Positions 18,850-28,667 of a stretch of DNA of 64,000 nucleotides are shown one piece after another. This DNA comes from Gimesia chilikensis (GTDB lineage Bacteria > Planctomycetota > Planctomycetia > Planctomycetales > Planctomycetaceae). Positions within the stretch are counted from its first letter, which is position 1. Each line of letters opens with the position of its first letter. The stretch covers positions 3,209,748 to 3,273,747 of the forward strand of contig NZ_CP036266.1 in assembly GCF_007744075.1 (NCBI RefSeq), written 5' to 3'. The position numbers were made by a program, and so were the translations under genes. The notes beneath the pieces were generated by a model that saw nothing but the letters and a program-made list of their open reading frames with translations, searched no databases and was not told where the DNA came from.

Positions 18850-19656
18850 CTAGTTCTGGGCAATAATCTGCAGGACTTCGTCTTTGAGAGCGTCGTTGAC
18901 GGCCATTCCGTTGCCAGTATAAATTGAAGGCTTGCCATCAAAGTCAATCCAGTGACCGCCGGCTTCTTCCAGAATGGGCAGCAAAGCAGCAGCATCCCAG
19001 GGGCTCAAGACGGGGTCCACCATCACTTCGGCACGACCAGTGGCCACCAGCATGTGGCCATAGCAGTCGCCCCAGCCTCGGGCGAGGTAGGAATTGCGAC
19101 AAAGGTTTTCATAGGCCTTCTGCTTACCGATAGTTTCCCAGCGAGTCATGGTGGTGGTACAGAATACGGCATCAGAGAGTTGAGCTTTCTCTGAAACCCG
19201 GGCGCGACGTGGTTCCTGGTCACGGATTTTCCACCAGGCCCCATCTCCTTTGATCGCATAGACGACTTCGTCCAGAGCGGGGAAACGGCAGACGCCCATG
19301 ACGAGCTTACCGTTTTCTTCCAGACCCAGCAGGGTTCCGAAGAGGGGCACGCCTTGTGTGAACGGTTTGGTGCCGTCAATCGGATCCAGGATCCACTTGA
19401 ATTCGTTTGAACCTTCGACCGGCGGTAATTCCTCACCCATGATGCTGTCGTCAGGAAACGCCATGGTGATTTCTTCCCGCAACAATTCCTCTGCCCCGCG
19501 GTCGGCGATCGTGACCGGTGAGTCGTCTGACTTGCGATCTACCTTCAGTTCGGGGGACTGATAGTATTTGAGGATGAGCTCGCTGGCCTTTTCAGAGGCG
19601 GTCAGTGCAAGTTCCAGACGGGCTTTCAGTTCAAATTGTTCTGAGTGAATAGTCAT
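18850..19656 (-). CDS. hisN: Inositol monophosphatase-family phosphatase, histidinol-phosphatase (HisN)-like
   Basis: This Mg2+-dependent phosphatase has the whole IMPase signature: Glu75 in MGEELP, Asp91 and Asp94 in ILDPIDGTKPF, and the C-terminal metal aspartate in SPWDAAALLPI (about 217-228). At 268 aa it is of family length. DPIDGTKPFTQGVPLFGTLLGL resembles the HisN group that dephosphorylates histidinol phosphate in histidine synthesis, but inositol- or sugar-phosphate activity cannot be excluded from sequence alone. The gene follows the LarA-like gene on the same strand with an 82-nt gap. Confidence 0.85.
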   Translation of the reverse strand: MTIHSEQFELKARLELALTASEKASELILKYYQSPELKVDRKSDDSPVTIADRGAEELLREEITMAFPDDSIMGEELPPVEGSNEFKWILDPIDGTKPFTQGVPLFGTLLGLEENGKLVMGVCRFPALDEVVYAIKGDGAWWKIRDQEPRRARVSEKAQLSDAVFCTTTMTRWETIGKQKAYENLCRNSYLARGWGDCYGHMLVATGRAEVMVDPVLSPWDAAALLPILEEAGGHWIDFDGKPSIYTGNGMAVNDALKDEVLQIIAQN

Positions 19657-19738
19657 GATAAGAAAAATGTTTCCTGAGGATGGTCAGAAGTTATCAGCAA
19701 TTGTGAATGATCAGCGTGTCGCTGACACTTTGGTTGAA

Positions 19739-20992
19739 TTATTCATTTTCCAGACGGTAAAGGTGCTCCCCTGCTTTTCTTACCAGGAGGATGCCTTCAT
19801 CTTCACGGTCTGCGAATGATTCGACATCGATCGTATCGGGATCACGATAGCCGAGATTGATTTTCTCGCAGAGTTCGGGAGGAATCTGGGAAGCCAGAGT
19901 CACCTGGACCCGGGGCCGTTCGATGCCGTCTTCGAATGTCCCTGTACCACGGACATGAGTCGAATGGGCCAGAATGCCCCAGGGGTAGTCCTTAAACTGG
20001 TCCCACTGTTTGGTGAAGTAGTCGCGGACATGGTAGCCAACTTCGGAAATCAGCTTGCCATGAGTGACCGAAATTTCCTGCATGTGCGGGGCGTAAATGA
20101 TCAGTTCACCCCCATCAGCGACTACTGGTTCCAGCTTGTACATACATTTGCCGGCAACCCAGAGTTCATCGTACATCAGGGGAGCACAGGAGAGTACCTG
20201 TTTGAATGGTTTCGGCTTCCGTTTGATGTGAATCTGGCCGGAGAGGTTGGCGGCTGATTCCCAGGCCGATTCCGGGGTTCCGTAAAACAAGCCGTAGAGC
20301 GAACTGTCTGGAGCGACGACGAAGGTAATACAGCGTTTCTCGTTAGGGATCATTGCTGCAGAACGGTTTACGACTTCGCGTACCGGCGTATGTTTGACGC
20401 CAATAATTCCCACGTTGGTAATCAGGGCGCCCAGCCAGTGGAAGAAGTTCAACAGGTCCGGACCGGAGATTCCCGGGAAGAAATATTTGCTGCCACCGGA
20501 GAAACCGACGACTTCATGTGGGAAGACGGGCCCCATAATCTGGAGCATATCGTAATCCCTGATGCGGGAATTGATCGTCACAGGGACTTCCATTTCCAGC
20601 AGGCCTTCGGAGATGGCTTTGGTATCTTCTTTGGTGAGCGTACCAATCTCAGTCAGACGTTCGGGGTTGTCCCACTCGTGGTTATACAGTCCCACGTCTT
20701 TGTATTCTGCCCGGCGGGCCGATTCTGAAATTCCCAGCAGGCGGCAGATGTCTTTCTCGGGCATGGGGGGATGCGTGCCCAGGGCAACCAGCACATCGAT
20801 CTGTCTGGCAACAGGGCTTAACAGGCGATGGAATGTTGCAAACAAGAGAGGCAGAGGTGCGGTGCGGGTTGCATCCGGGATAATGAGCAGAATACGTTTA
20901 TTGCGATAGTCTTCAACGGGAAGGTTCTCTTCGAACCATTGAATGACTTCCTGTTCGGTGAGGGTCTGGTGAGGTTGTTCCATTAGTCGCAA
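19739..20992 (-). CDS. LarA-like (DUF2088) nickel-dependent racemase-family protein
   Basis: This 417-aa protein has an N-terminal LarA-type domain: RILLIIPDATRTAPLP (about 34-49), VLVALGTHPPM (about 67-77) and VGFSGGSKYFFPGISG (about 161-176). The conserved His and Asp/Arg residues around 'DATRTAP' and 'GTHPPM' match the lactate racemase family, which uses a nickel-pincer nucleotide. The C-terminal half (IYAPHMQEISVTHG, LAHSTHVRGTG) corresponds to the second LarA domain. The substrate is unknown; LarA homologues act on several 2-hydroxyacids. No larB/C/E genes are adjacent. It is the first gene of the run toward hisN. Confidence 0.85.
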   Translation of the reverse strand: MRLMEQPHQTLTEQEVIQWFEENLPVEDYRNKRILLIIPDATRTAPLPLLFATFHRLLSPVARQIDVLVALGTHPPMPEKDICRLLGISESARRAEYKDVGLYNHEWDNPERLTEIGTLTKEDTKAISEGLLEMEVPVTINSRIRDYDMLQIMGPVFPHEVVGFSGGSKYFFPGISGPDLLNFFHWLGALITNVGIIGVKHTPVREVVNRSAAMIPNEKRCITFVVAPDSSLYGLFYGTPESAWESAANLSGQIHIKRKPKPFKQVLSCAPLMYDELWVAGKCMYKLEPVVADGGELIIYAPHMQEISVTHGKLISEVGYHVRDYFTKQWDQFKDYPWGILAHSTHVRGTGTFEDGIERPRVQVTLASQIPPELCEKINLGYRDPDTIDVESFADREDEGILLVRKAGEHLYRLENE

Positions 20993-21486
20993 TTGCTTTC
21001 AGGGGAGCCCACTGGTCTCTGATTCGCTTTACTGCAGGGGCTGACAGCAAAAAACTTATTATATAATCCATTTTCGAAAAAAGGAAATCGAGCGAAGGAC
21101 TTGTGGGAGTCGTATATCACACTTTTTCCCGTTCGACCAGTCTGAGGGGGCTGAACTTCAGAGACTCTTGAATATAATGGAATGCTCAGAATCAATTTTT
21201 AAATGGAAGTCAAAAATTCATAAGAAAACCCTCCAGATAGACTGGTCAAAAGCGGCGTGGATCTAGTAACCTCGTAAGATGCGCTCTGCACGGGAGTTGA
21301 GGGTAAAACTTCAATAACCCACCCGGGCTGGTTCAGTGTGAAACGATCTGGCTGAGCGAACCTAACATTATAAGTTCCGACCGATACTAGCGTTGGTCCA
21401 GGAGCCATTCAGGACTGACTTATGCAGATAACTGGGAGTGTCTCAATAATGCGAGTTGCGTTTTGGGATCAGGCAGGAGGCCGTCC
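20993..21486. other. Divergent intergenic region
   Basis: This gap of about 494 nt lies between the LarA-like (-) and SNF2 (+) genes. TATAAT-like hexamers occur at 21173-21178 on + and near 21061 on -, but without good -35 partners. AGGAGG at 21475-21480 is the ribosome site of the SNF2 gene. I see no RNA gene, repeat or small ORF with support. Confidence 0.4.
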
Positions 21487-24400
21487 ATGACGTTAGCAGA
21501 ATTACTGGAAAATCAATTTCGTGCGGACATTCGTTTCCGTGGAGCGGCTTACATTGAAGCCGAACGGGTTGAACTGACGCGCGTGACCGCAGACCATGTG
21601 TTTGCGGTAGTCAGAGACGGTGTAGAGTATCAGACTCAGCTGTCCCGCGATGACGGCAATCTGAAGACCTATTGCACCTGCGATCAGTTTCAGAAGTTCA
21701 ATGTCTGTAAACATCTCTGGGCATCTATTCTGGCGGTTGATGTAGCGGGTTACCTGACCGGTTCGGTCAAACCTGGATACATTCCTCCCTTTATCATCGA
21801 AAATACACCGATTGCCTTCGATGAAGAGGATGACGACTACGATTTCTCAATGCCCTCCGATTTCGAACTGGGCAGTGGTCGGTCTCGCAAATCAAAGTCG
21901 AGTGGGGAACAGTCGACGGCAGTGACTTCGCGTCCGCGACTGCGCGAGTGGGAAACGAAACTGGTTGAACTGAAAAATGATTTCGCCCTCACGCCGGTTC
22001 TGTCTAAAACCACGCAACAGGAACGTGAGATCTTCTACGAGATTGATGTAGAAGAAAGTCAGGAATCTGGACAACTGGTTGTGCAGACTTCACAGCGTCA
22101 GCGAAGAGCTAACGGTCAGTGGGGCAAGCTGAAGCCACTCAAGCTCAAAGTCGGCCAGCTGCAGGAAGTCGAACATGAAGATGATCGCCGGATTCTGGCG
22201 TACCTCTCCGGCGGGACACCTGAGCGGACCAACTGGCGAGCCCAGCAGACCGAAACACAAATGGCTGCGTTCCGCTATCGGGTGCCATATGAGCTTTGTG
22301 AGCTGATTCTTCCACTGATGTGCGGTACAGGACACGTACGTTACCTGGATCGACAGCCTGATGACGTCGATTCCCTGGTCTGGGATGGAGAGCATGCCTG
22401 GGAATTCCGGATGGGAGTTGAGCATGACCGCAAAGAATCGACGTGGAAGCTGAATGGTCATCTGAAACGAGAAAACGATACTCTGGAAATCACAGATGCA
22501 CGTCTGATTGTCTCGGGAGGACTGGTACTGACCCGCGATAAAATCACGCCTCTGGAAGATTACGATGCATTTCCCTGGATCAAAATGATTCAGATGAATG
22601 AGACAATTGAAGTCGATGAAGGCGAGCAGCAGGAACTGGTAGACCGCCTGCTGGACATGCCTGTCCTGCCCCGACTGGAACTGCCTGAAGAACTGCATCT
22701 GGAAGAGATAACCTGCGATCCCAGTCCGGAGTTGCTGATCCATTCTCCGCAGAAGAAACGCTGGCAGCAGGATCGCCTGTATGGCGAGATTCATTTTAAT
22801 TATCTGGACCATCTGGTCTCGGGGAGCAGCACCCAGTGGGCGATTGTGGATCGTCAGGAAAAACGCTGCATTCTGCGAAACCGCGAAAAAGAATCTCAAG
22901 CCTGGACACTGCTTCAGGATAGTGGTTTCCGTCGCCTGCTGGACAGGCGGATTCAGGGACGCGATGTGGAAATTGCAGCCCGTGATCTGGGGCGAGCAGT
23001 TCGCGAAATGATCAATGCCGGCTGGGTGGTTCGCGCCGATGGCAAACAGGTCCATCAGCCATCCAACATGATGTTCAAGGTCCAGTCCGGAATTGACTGG
23101 TTTGAACTGCACGCAGATATCGATTTTGAAGGTCAGACGGTTAAGTTTCCTGAGCTGTTATCAGCACTGGCCCGCGGTGATTCGTCGATTCGACTCGATG
23201 ATGGCTCACTGGGGATCTTGCCGGAAGAGTGGATCGAACAGTACGGCATTCTGGCCGGATTAGCGGTTACTGATGAAGAGCATCTTCGGTTCGCTCCCAA
23301 TCAGGTGGCGCTGCTGGACGCTTTACTGAGTTCACAGGAATTTGTTGAGACAGACGCCAAATTCGATGAAATGCGGGATAAGATCCGGAACTTTTCAGGG
23401 ATTGCCCTGGATAAAGAACCAGCCGGATTCGAAGGAGGCTTGCGCAAGTATCAGCTCGAAGGTTTAGGCTGGCTGCAGTTCCTGCAGGACTTCCACTTTG
23501 GTGGGTGTCTGGCTGATGACATGGGCCTGGGTAAAACGGTACAGCTGCTGGCCCTGTTGTTACGTCGTAAGAAGGGCCGGGAAGGACATCTCCCTTCACT
23601 GGCTGTCGTTCCCAAGTCGTTGATGTTCAACTGGATGCAGGAAGCTGCCAAATTTACGCCTGAGTTGAAAGTTGTCGAGTACGCAGGCGGGGATCGAGGG
23701 AAACTGATCGATTCGCTGGAAGAGTACGATCTGGTTTTAACGACCTACGGCACGATGCGTCGCGATATTACTCAGATCAAGGATATCCAGTTCGATTATG
23801 CTGTCCTGGATGAAGCCCAGATGATTAAAAACTCGGGGTCGCAGGTTGCGAAGGCATCGCGGCTGCTGCAGGCAAAACATCGAATCGCATTGAGTGGTAC
23901 CCCAGTGGAGAACCATCTGGGAGATCTGTGGTCGATCTTCGAGTTTCTCAATCCCGGCATGCTGGGACGCAGTTCGGTGTTCAAAGCTTACACCAACGAC
24001 ATCGAAGATAAGAATGCCCGGCTCCTCCTCGGGAATGCGTTGCGACCCTTCATTCTGCGACGAACCAAGGAACAGGTGGCTAACGAACTGCCCGACAAAG
24101 TTGAGCAGACGCTCTACTGCGATATGGGCAAAGATCAGACCCGTCTTTACGACGAACTCCGACAGCATTACCGGGACTCAATCCTGGGGATGGTCGAATC
24201 CAAGGGCCTGGGGAAAACCAAAATCCATGTGCTGGAAGCACTGCTCCGGCTGCGACAGGCAGCCTGCCACCCTGCTCTGCTGGAACGGGGACGTGCCCTG
24301 GATGCTTCGGCCAAGATGGATGTGTTGATTCCACACCTGGAAGAACTGATCGAAGAAGGTCACAAGGCCCTCGTCTTTTCACAGTTCACCAGTATGTTGT

Positions 24401-24813
24401 CGATCGTGCAGGAACACCTGGATCAGAAAGAGATCGTCTACGAATACCTGGATGGACAGACGCGCGATCGTAAAGAACGCGTCGATCGATTCCAGACCGA
24501 TAAAGACTGTGGTGTGTTCCTGATCAGTCTCAAGGCTGGTGGTTTGGGACTGAACCTGACCGCTGCGGATTACGTCTTCATTCTGGATCCGTGGTGGAAC
24601 CCGGCTGTGGAGACGCAGGCGATCGACCGGGCACACCGTGTCGGGCAGACTAAACGAGTATTTGCCTACAAGCTGATCTGTCGCAATACGGTGGAAGAGA
24701 AGATCACCGAGTTACAGCAGCAGAAACGCGAACTGGCCGATGCGATCCTGGAAGAAAACCAGAGCGTCCTGAAGAACCTGTCCAGCGAAGATCTCGAACT
24801 GCTGCTCTCTTAA
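21487..24813 (+). CDS. SNF2-family helicase with N-terminal SWIM zinc finger
   Basis: The ATG at 21487 is 6 nt after a perfect AGGAGG; an upstream in-frame TTG (21463) is less likely. The 1,108-aa protein begins with a SWIM zinc finger (TYCTCDQFQKFNVCKHLW, about 60-77), then a central beta-rich region of about 550 residues. The SNF2 ATPase follows: Walker A DDMGLGKT (about 676-683), DEAQ box near 774, TTYGTMRRD, SGTPVENHLGDLWSIF, and a C-terminal helicase lobe ending in QAIDRAHRVGQTKRV (about 1,042-1,056). These are DNA translocases that remodel protein-DNA complexes, and SWIM domains bind DNA or protein. The partner is unknown; it is not next to a defence or repair cassette. Confidence 0.93.
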   Translation: MTLAELLENQFRADIRFRGAAYIEAERVELTRVTADHVFAVVRDGVEYQTQLSRDDGNLKTYCTCDQFQKFNVCKHLWASILAVDVAGYLTGSVKPGYIPPFIIENTPIAFDEEDDDYDFSMPSDFELGSGRSRKSKSSGEQSTAVTSRPRLREWETKLVELKNDFALTPVLSKTTQQEREIFYEIDVEESQESGQLVVQTSQRQRRANGQWGKLKPLKLKVGQLQEVEHEDDRRILAYLSGGTPERTNWRAQQTETQMAAFRYRVPYELCELILPLMCGTGHVRYLDRQPDDVDSLVWDGEHAWEFRMGVEHDRKESTWKLNGHLKRENDTLEITDARLIVSGGLVLTRDKITPLEDYDAFPWIKMIQMNETIEVDEGEQQELVDRLLDMPVLPRLELPEELHLEEITCDPSPELLIHSPQKKRWQQDRLYGEIHFNYLDHLVSGSSTQWAIVDRQEKRCILRNREKESQAWTLLQDSGFRRLLDRRIQGRDVEIAARDLGRAVREMINAGWVVRADGKQVHQPSNMMFKVQSGIDWFELHADIDFEGQTVKFPELLSALARGDSSIRLDDGSLGILPEEWIEQYGILAGLAVTDEEHLRFAPNQVALLDALLSSQEFVETDAKFDEMRDKIRNFSGIALDKEPAGFEGGLRKYQLEGLGWLQFLQDFHFGGCLADDMGLGKTVQLLALLLRRKKGREGHLPSLAVVPKSLMFNWMQEAAKFTPELKVVEYAGGDRGKLIDSLEEYDLVLTTYGTMRRDITQIKDIQFDYAVLDEAQMIKNSGSQVAKASRLLQAKHRIALSGTPVENHLGDLWSIFEFLNPGMLGRSSVFKAYTNDIEDKNARLLLGNALRPFILRRTKEQVANELPDKVEQTLYCDMGKDQTRLYDELRQHYRDSILGMVESKGLGKTKIHVLEALLRLRQAACHPALLERGRALDASAKMDVLIPHLEELIEEGHKALVFSQFTSMLSIVQEHLDQKEIVYEYLDGQTRDRKERVDRFQTDKDCGVFLISLKAGGLGLNLTAADYVFILDPWWNPAVETQAIDRAHRVGQTKRVFAYKLICRNTVEEKITELQQQKRELADAILEENQSVLKNLSSEDLELLLS

Positions 24814-24864
24814 ACAGGGAGTCAGTAGTGCGAGTGATGTCTGCCAGCTATTCATCTGAGCGAC

Positions 24865-27800
24865 TTATTTGTCAGCCGGTTTCTGATTGGCAAGGCCACG
24901 TGTGAAGGCTTCGTAGGCTTCACGGTATTCTTCCGGAACCGGCAATCGACGTGGCCCCAGGCTGTCGCTGGTTTGTTCTCTGGTACTGTTCCGGTTGCGG
25001 CGTGCCGCCCGGGGAGCGGGTTTGAGTGATTTGAGCATCTCTTCAAACTGCCGCTTACGGGCCAGGGACTCAGGAGACTGCTGGTTATTATCCTGCATTT
25101 GCAGTTGTTTCTGCAGCCGTTCAGAAAACTGTTTCATTTCCTCTTTCGACCAGCCCAGTTCCTTCAATAGTTCCGGATCGACTTCCTCGCGTTTGAGTTC
25201 GTCTTTGATGCGTTTCAGAACGAGGTTGGCGGCTTCTTTTCCATATTCGAGGTTGGCTTCATCAGCGTTGGGCAGCGCTGGACTGGAACCGGCGCCCCCT
25301 GATTCACTGTCACCAGGAGCGGTGCCCCCGGTCGTCGCGCTGGAACCTTGAGGATCGCTGGAGTTGGAGCCTTTACTGGAGCCTGCTGCCTGGCTGTTGC
25401 TCTTCTGAGATTGCCCTTTACCTTCGGATGAACCCTGCCCTCCTTTCTGGCCTCCCTTCTGACCACCAGCTTGATCTCCTTTTTGTTCGCCAGACTGATT
25501 GCCTTTCTGATTCTGATTTTTGTTCTGGTTGTTTCCCGACTGGCCTTTATTCTGCTGGTTTTGATCCTGTCCCTGTTTCTCTGAGGACTGGTTCTGTTCC
25601 ATTGATTTACTGGAACCTGAGGGATTGCCTTTGTTGCCTTGCTCCTGGTTTCCTTTTTGTCCGGTGGAATCACCTTTGCCGGGCTGCTGACTCCCTTTCT
25701 GTCCCTGGTCATTTTGGGAACTGTTGCCATTCTCTCCGTCCTGGGGACGTTTGGATTTTTGATCATTGGCTTCTGGTTTACCCCCCGGTGGCTGGTTAGA
25801 ACCGTCAGGCTGATCCTGTTTCTGCTGCGACTTCTTCCCATCGGCAGCCTGTTGCTGTTTAGGTGAGGAGGGATTGTCGTTCGACTGTTGTGGTTTTCGC
25901 ATTTCAGAACCCGGTTTCTGATCGGGCTGATCATTCTGCTGTCCCGGTTTGGAAGAGGACTGCTCCGGTTTCTCCTGCGGATTGGCATTCGGAGATTTTT
26001 TGTCTCCCGGTCGCATCGCCGGTTTCTCATTCGGATCCCGCTTCACATCGCTGTTGCTCCGCTTGGGATCAGCGTCGGGATCATTGTCCGGTCTGGCCTT
26101 CCCTTTGGGATCTCCTTCGGTTTTCATTTTGCGATCCGCTTCTTTCGAGTCGGAAGGCTCTTTCTTTCCATCCTCTACTCTGCCTTTTTGAGGCGGGGAT
26201 TTCTGGTCTGCTGATTTCTGATCAGGATTATTTTCATTTGCCTTAGAAGAGGGCTGGGGTTTCTGGTTTTTGTCCTGGTTCTGACCCTGACCGGGTGTGC
26301 CTTGAGAGTTTTTATCCTGACTGGAAGAGGATTCGCTGGACTTGGAATCGGCTCCATTCGATTCCGGTTCCTGCATCTGCTTATCAGAGCCCGGGCGTTC
26401 GGAGTCGTGTTTCTCAGAACCCTGTTTTTCGTTTTCAGGCTTTTTTTGATCAGAGTCTGGTTCCTGACCCTCTTTTTTCAGCTTCTCCAGAATTTTCTTG
26501 AGTGCTGCCTGGTCGTCACTGCCATCGCTGTCCAGACCTTCTTTTTTCTCCGGCTTGGACTGGGGCTGACCTTCACCCTGTTCCGGGTTTGGCTCTGCTC
26601 CTGATTCAGGGGAATCTGATTTCTTCTGTCCATGCTGCTCAGACTGTTTCTGATCTTCGTTGCCCGGCTGTTTCTGGTCTCCGGGTTGTTTACCAGAATC
26701 GGATTTGGAATCCCCCTGCTCTTTCTGATCTGGCATCGGCTGGTCGCCGTCACCTGGCTGCTGACCGGGTTGTTTTTCCTGACCTTGCTGCTGGCCGGGC
26801 TGTTTCTGCTGATCAGGATTCTGTTGCTGCTTCTCTTCCGCGGCCTTTTGCTTTTGTTCTTGCAGTTGTTTTTTGGCTTCTTCGGGTGAGACCGGTTCCT
26901 GGATTTCGATTTTGATCTTAGGTGTGTTCTTGCGGTTCCCGGAGGGGTGTTTGTTGTCGCGTGCTTCGACCCAGAAGTAAATTGTGTCACCCGGATTCAA
27001 TCGGAGCGGTTCCAATGCGAGATCGTAATTGATGCCTACGCTTTTGCGATCCCCTTCGAACAGGGTTTTATCAAGAATGCGAATCTGCTGTTTTTCAACC
27101 CGCAGATTGAGATAGCGGAGTTTGAAATCCGGATCTTCCGCGATCACTGAAATCGGGATTGTGCCGTTAGACGGGAGTTTCAGGTCCTGTTTGGGTGAGA
27201 GCAGACTGATTTCCGGCGGTAGATCGCGACGGATCATCAGTGGGTAAACGGTCGGCGAGAGTGTCACCTGTCCTGCTTCGTTCCTGCATTTGATCTGATA
27301 GAATTTCGGGAAAGTTCCATCAGATCTCAGCTTCAGTTTCCAGGAGGCGGAGATGGTATTCTTGTCGATCGTTTTTATGACCTGGAACTCTTCCAGCAAA
27401 GAGGCAGAATCTTCTTCGTCAGAAAAGAGAACTTCAAACGACGTAATGGGCATGTTGGTCGTAGCATCTACGGTTACTTTGGTGCCTTCATAGGCATCAA
27501 TAGCGCCGCCGGGCTGTTCTACTGCTGCCAGTTCCATGTAGGAAGGATAGTCGTAGCGGACGGAATGCACGGTCGCTGAGGGGGGCTGAATGACACTGAC
27601 CTGGTATTCCTCGGAAACCGCATCACCGGCTTCAATATGGTAGCTCAGATTCTGGCGGATCCCGCGGCCATTGACGCCAACAATCAGACCCTGGAAGCGT
27701 TTGAGGGTTTCATCCACGGCTCGGAGTTTGATCGGCTCATCGACGCGCCCCTGGTCACTGGATGTGTAGAACAGTGTGACGTCTTCCGGCACTTCGCCCC

Positions 27801-28506
27801 GGAGATCGACAATCACTTCCAACTGGCTGCCTGCCAGTACTTCTGTGTTGCCGGGGGTGACGGAACTGATCTGAGTCTGGGTCGCAAACTCGCGCTGGGA
27901 GGAGAATGAGATCGCAGCCGAGAGTGAGGGCCAGATCTGTTTAGGCGAAAAGAGTGCGTAGAAACAGAGAATGGCGACGACAAACAACAGGCAGTAAGAA
28001 AGCCGCATCAGCGGGCGTCGATCCACCGCCTGTTCGGTATCAGTCTGGGAAAGTGTCAGTGCTGCCCGTTTTTCGAGCGAACTGATGATGTCCGGATTGA
28101 CTTTACGGTCGGATCGCTGGAGGTCTACCAGGTTCAACAGCGCGCCATGCATGTCTTCGGAGGTCTGTTCTAACGCACGGGCGGAATAGAGACGTGTCAC
28201 TTTCTTGAAGTAGGGTAAAACCAGTTTCCAGACAGCCCAGCCAATACTGGCCAGAATCACCCCGGCGAGCATGGTCAGCCGCGCGAAATGACCGAAGCCC
28301 CCCTTGATCAGCCAGTGATCACAGAGAATGAAGAGCAACAGATAGCCCAGGAAAATCGTGGAGATACCCACTGCCGTCGTGAGCAGATCGTTCGCCTTGA
28401 TGTGTGAACCGGTGCGGGAGACCTGATAGTCCACATACTCATCGAATTTGGCGTACTGTCCGTTCCGATTTTCTGTCGATGGCGTCGAGTTGGAAGCTGT
28501 AGACAT
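24865..28506 (-). CDS. DUF4175-family membrane protein with very long low-complexity tail
   Basis: The 1,213 residues begin with a cytoplasmic stretch, then helices near 45-62, 75-100 and 168-190. A beta-rich extracytoplasmic region follows (about 200-535) with repeated VTPGNTEVLAGS / IQPPSATVHS / LPPEISLLSP edges that look like Ig-type domains. From about residue 540 to 1,080 the protein is almost entirely Gln, Lys, Gly, Pro, Ser, Asn, Asp and Glu. A short conserved helical end (ANLEYGKEAANLVLKRIKD, then EELGWSKEEM-type, about 1,090-1,200) is the DUF4175-like C-terminus. It is the last gene of the BatA/VWA/GATase-like run, 161 nt below the preceding gene. Function unknown; it probably acts in the cell envelope with that operon. 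Confidence 0.82.
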   Translation of the reverse strand: MSTASNSTPSTENRNGQYAKFDEYVDYQVSRTGSHIKANDLLTTAVGISTIFLGYLLLFILCDHWLIKGGFGHFARLTMLAGVILASIGWAVWKLVLPYFKKVTRLYSARALEQTSEDMHGALLNLVDLQRSDRKVNPDIISSLEKRAALTLSQTDTEQAVDRRPLMRLSYCLLFVVAILCFYALFSPKQIWPSLSAAISFSSQREFATQTQISSVTPGNTEVLAGSQLEVIVDLRGEVPEDVTLFYTSSDQGRVDEPIKLRAVDETLKRFQGLIVGVNGRGIRQNLSYHIEAGDAVSEEYQVSVIQPPSATVHSVRYDYPSYMELAAVEQPGGAIDAYEGTKVTVDATTNMPITSFEVLFSDEEDSASLLEEFQVIKTIDKNTISASWKLKLRSDGTFPKFYQIKCRNEAGQVTLSPTVYPLMIRRDLPPEISLLSPKQDLKLPSNGTIPISVIAEDPDFKLRYLNLRVEKQQIRILDKTLFEGDRKSVGINYDLALEPLRLNPGDTIYFWVEARDNKHPSGNRKNTPKIKIEIQEPVSPEEAKKQLQEQKQKAAEEKQQQNPDQQKQPGQQQGQEKQPGQQPGDGDQPMPDQKEQGDSKSDSGKQPGDQKQPGNEDQKQSEQHGQKKSDSPESGAEPNPEQGEGQPQSKPEKKEGLDSDGSDDQAALKKILEKLKKEGQEPDSDQKKPENEKQGSEKHDSERPGSDKQMQEPESNGADSKSSESSSSQDKNSQGTPGQGQNQDKNQKPQPSSKANENNPDQKSADQKSPPQKGRVEDGKKEPSDSKEADRKMKTEGDPKGKARPDNDPDADPKRSNSDVKRDPNEKPAMRPGDKKSPNANPQEKPEQSSSKPGQQNDQPDQKPGSEMRKPQQSNDNPSSPKQQQAADGKKSQQKQDQPDGSNQPPGGKPEANDQKSKRPQDGENGNSSQNDQGQKGSQQPGKGDSTGQKGNQEQGNKGNPSGSSKSMEQNQSSEKQGQDQNQQNKGQSGNNQNKNQNQKGNQSGEQKGDQAGGQKGGQKGGQGSSEGKGQSQKSNSQAAGSSKGSNSSDPQGSSATTGGTAPGDSESGGAGSSPALPNADEANLEYGKEAANLVLKRIKDELKREEVDPELLKELGWSKEEMKQFSERLQKQLQMQDNNQQSPESLARKRQFEEMLKSLKPAPRAARRNRNSTREQTSDSLGPRRLPVPEEYREAYEAFTRGLANQKPADK
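25260..26900 (-). repeat. Low-complexity coding repeat (Gln/Lys/Gly/Pro/Ser-rich)
   Basis: This is degenerate in-frame repetition inside the DUF4175 gene, made of short units such as KQPGQQ, QKGGQ, NQNKNQ and SSKPGQQ. Because of it, both strands stay open in several frames here, giving spurious ORFs. It is predicted to be disordered and highly charged. It is a likely site of replication-slippage length changes between strains. Confidence 0.8.
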
Positions 28507-28667
28507 GGAAAACCTGTGTCAGTCTGAAATCCGTAAAAAGAACTGTCCTTACGTTCTTATTATAGAATGATCGACGCCTGCGATGGAAATAATGTTCCTG
28601 TTTTTTCAGGGAGTTTCCGTTTTCGGCAGTTTTTCAGAAGATTATCAGACAAATGCCCGGACAACCG

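Noticed and set aside
25000-26900. Many open frames on the plus strand opposite the DUF4175 gene
   Set aside because: Shadows of the Gln/Lys/Gly/Pro-rich coding repeat; composition is the mirror of the real frame.
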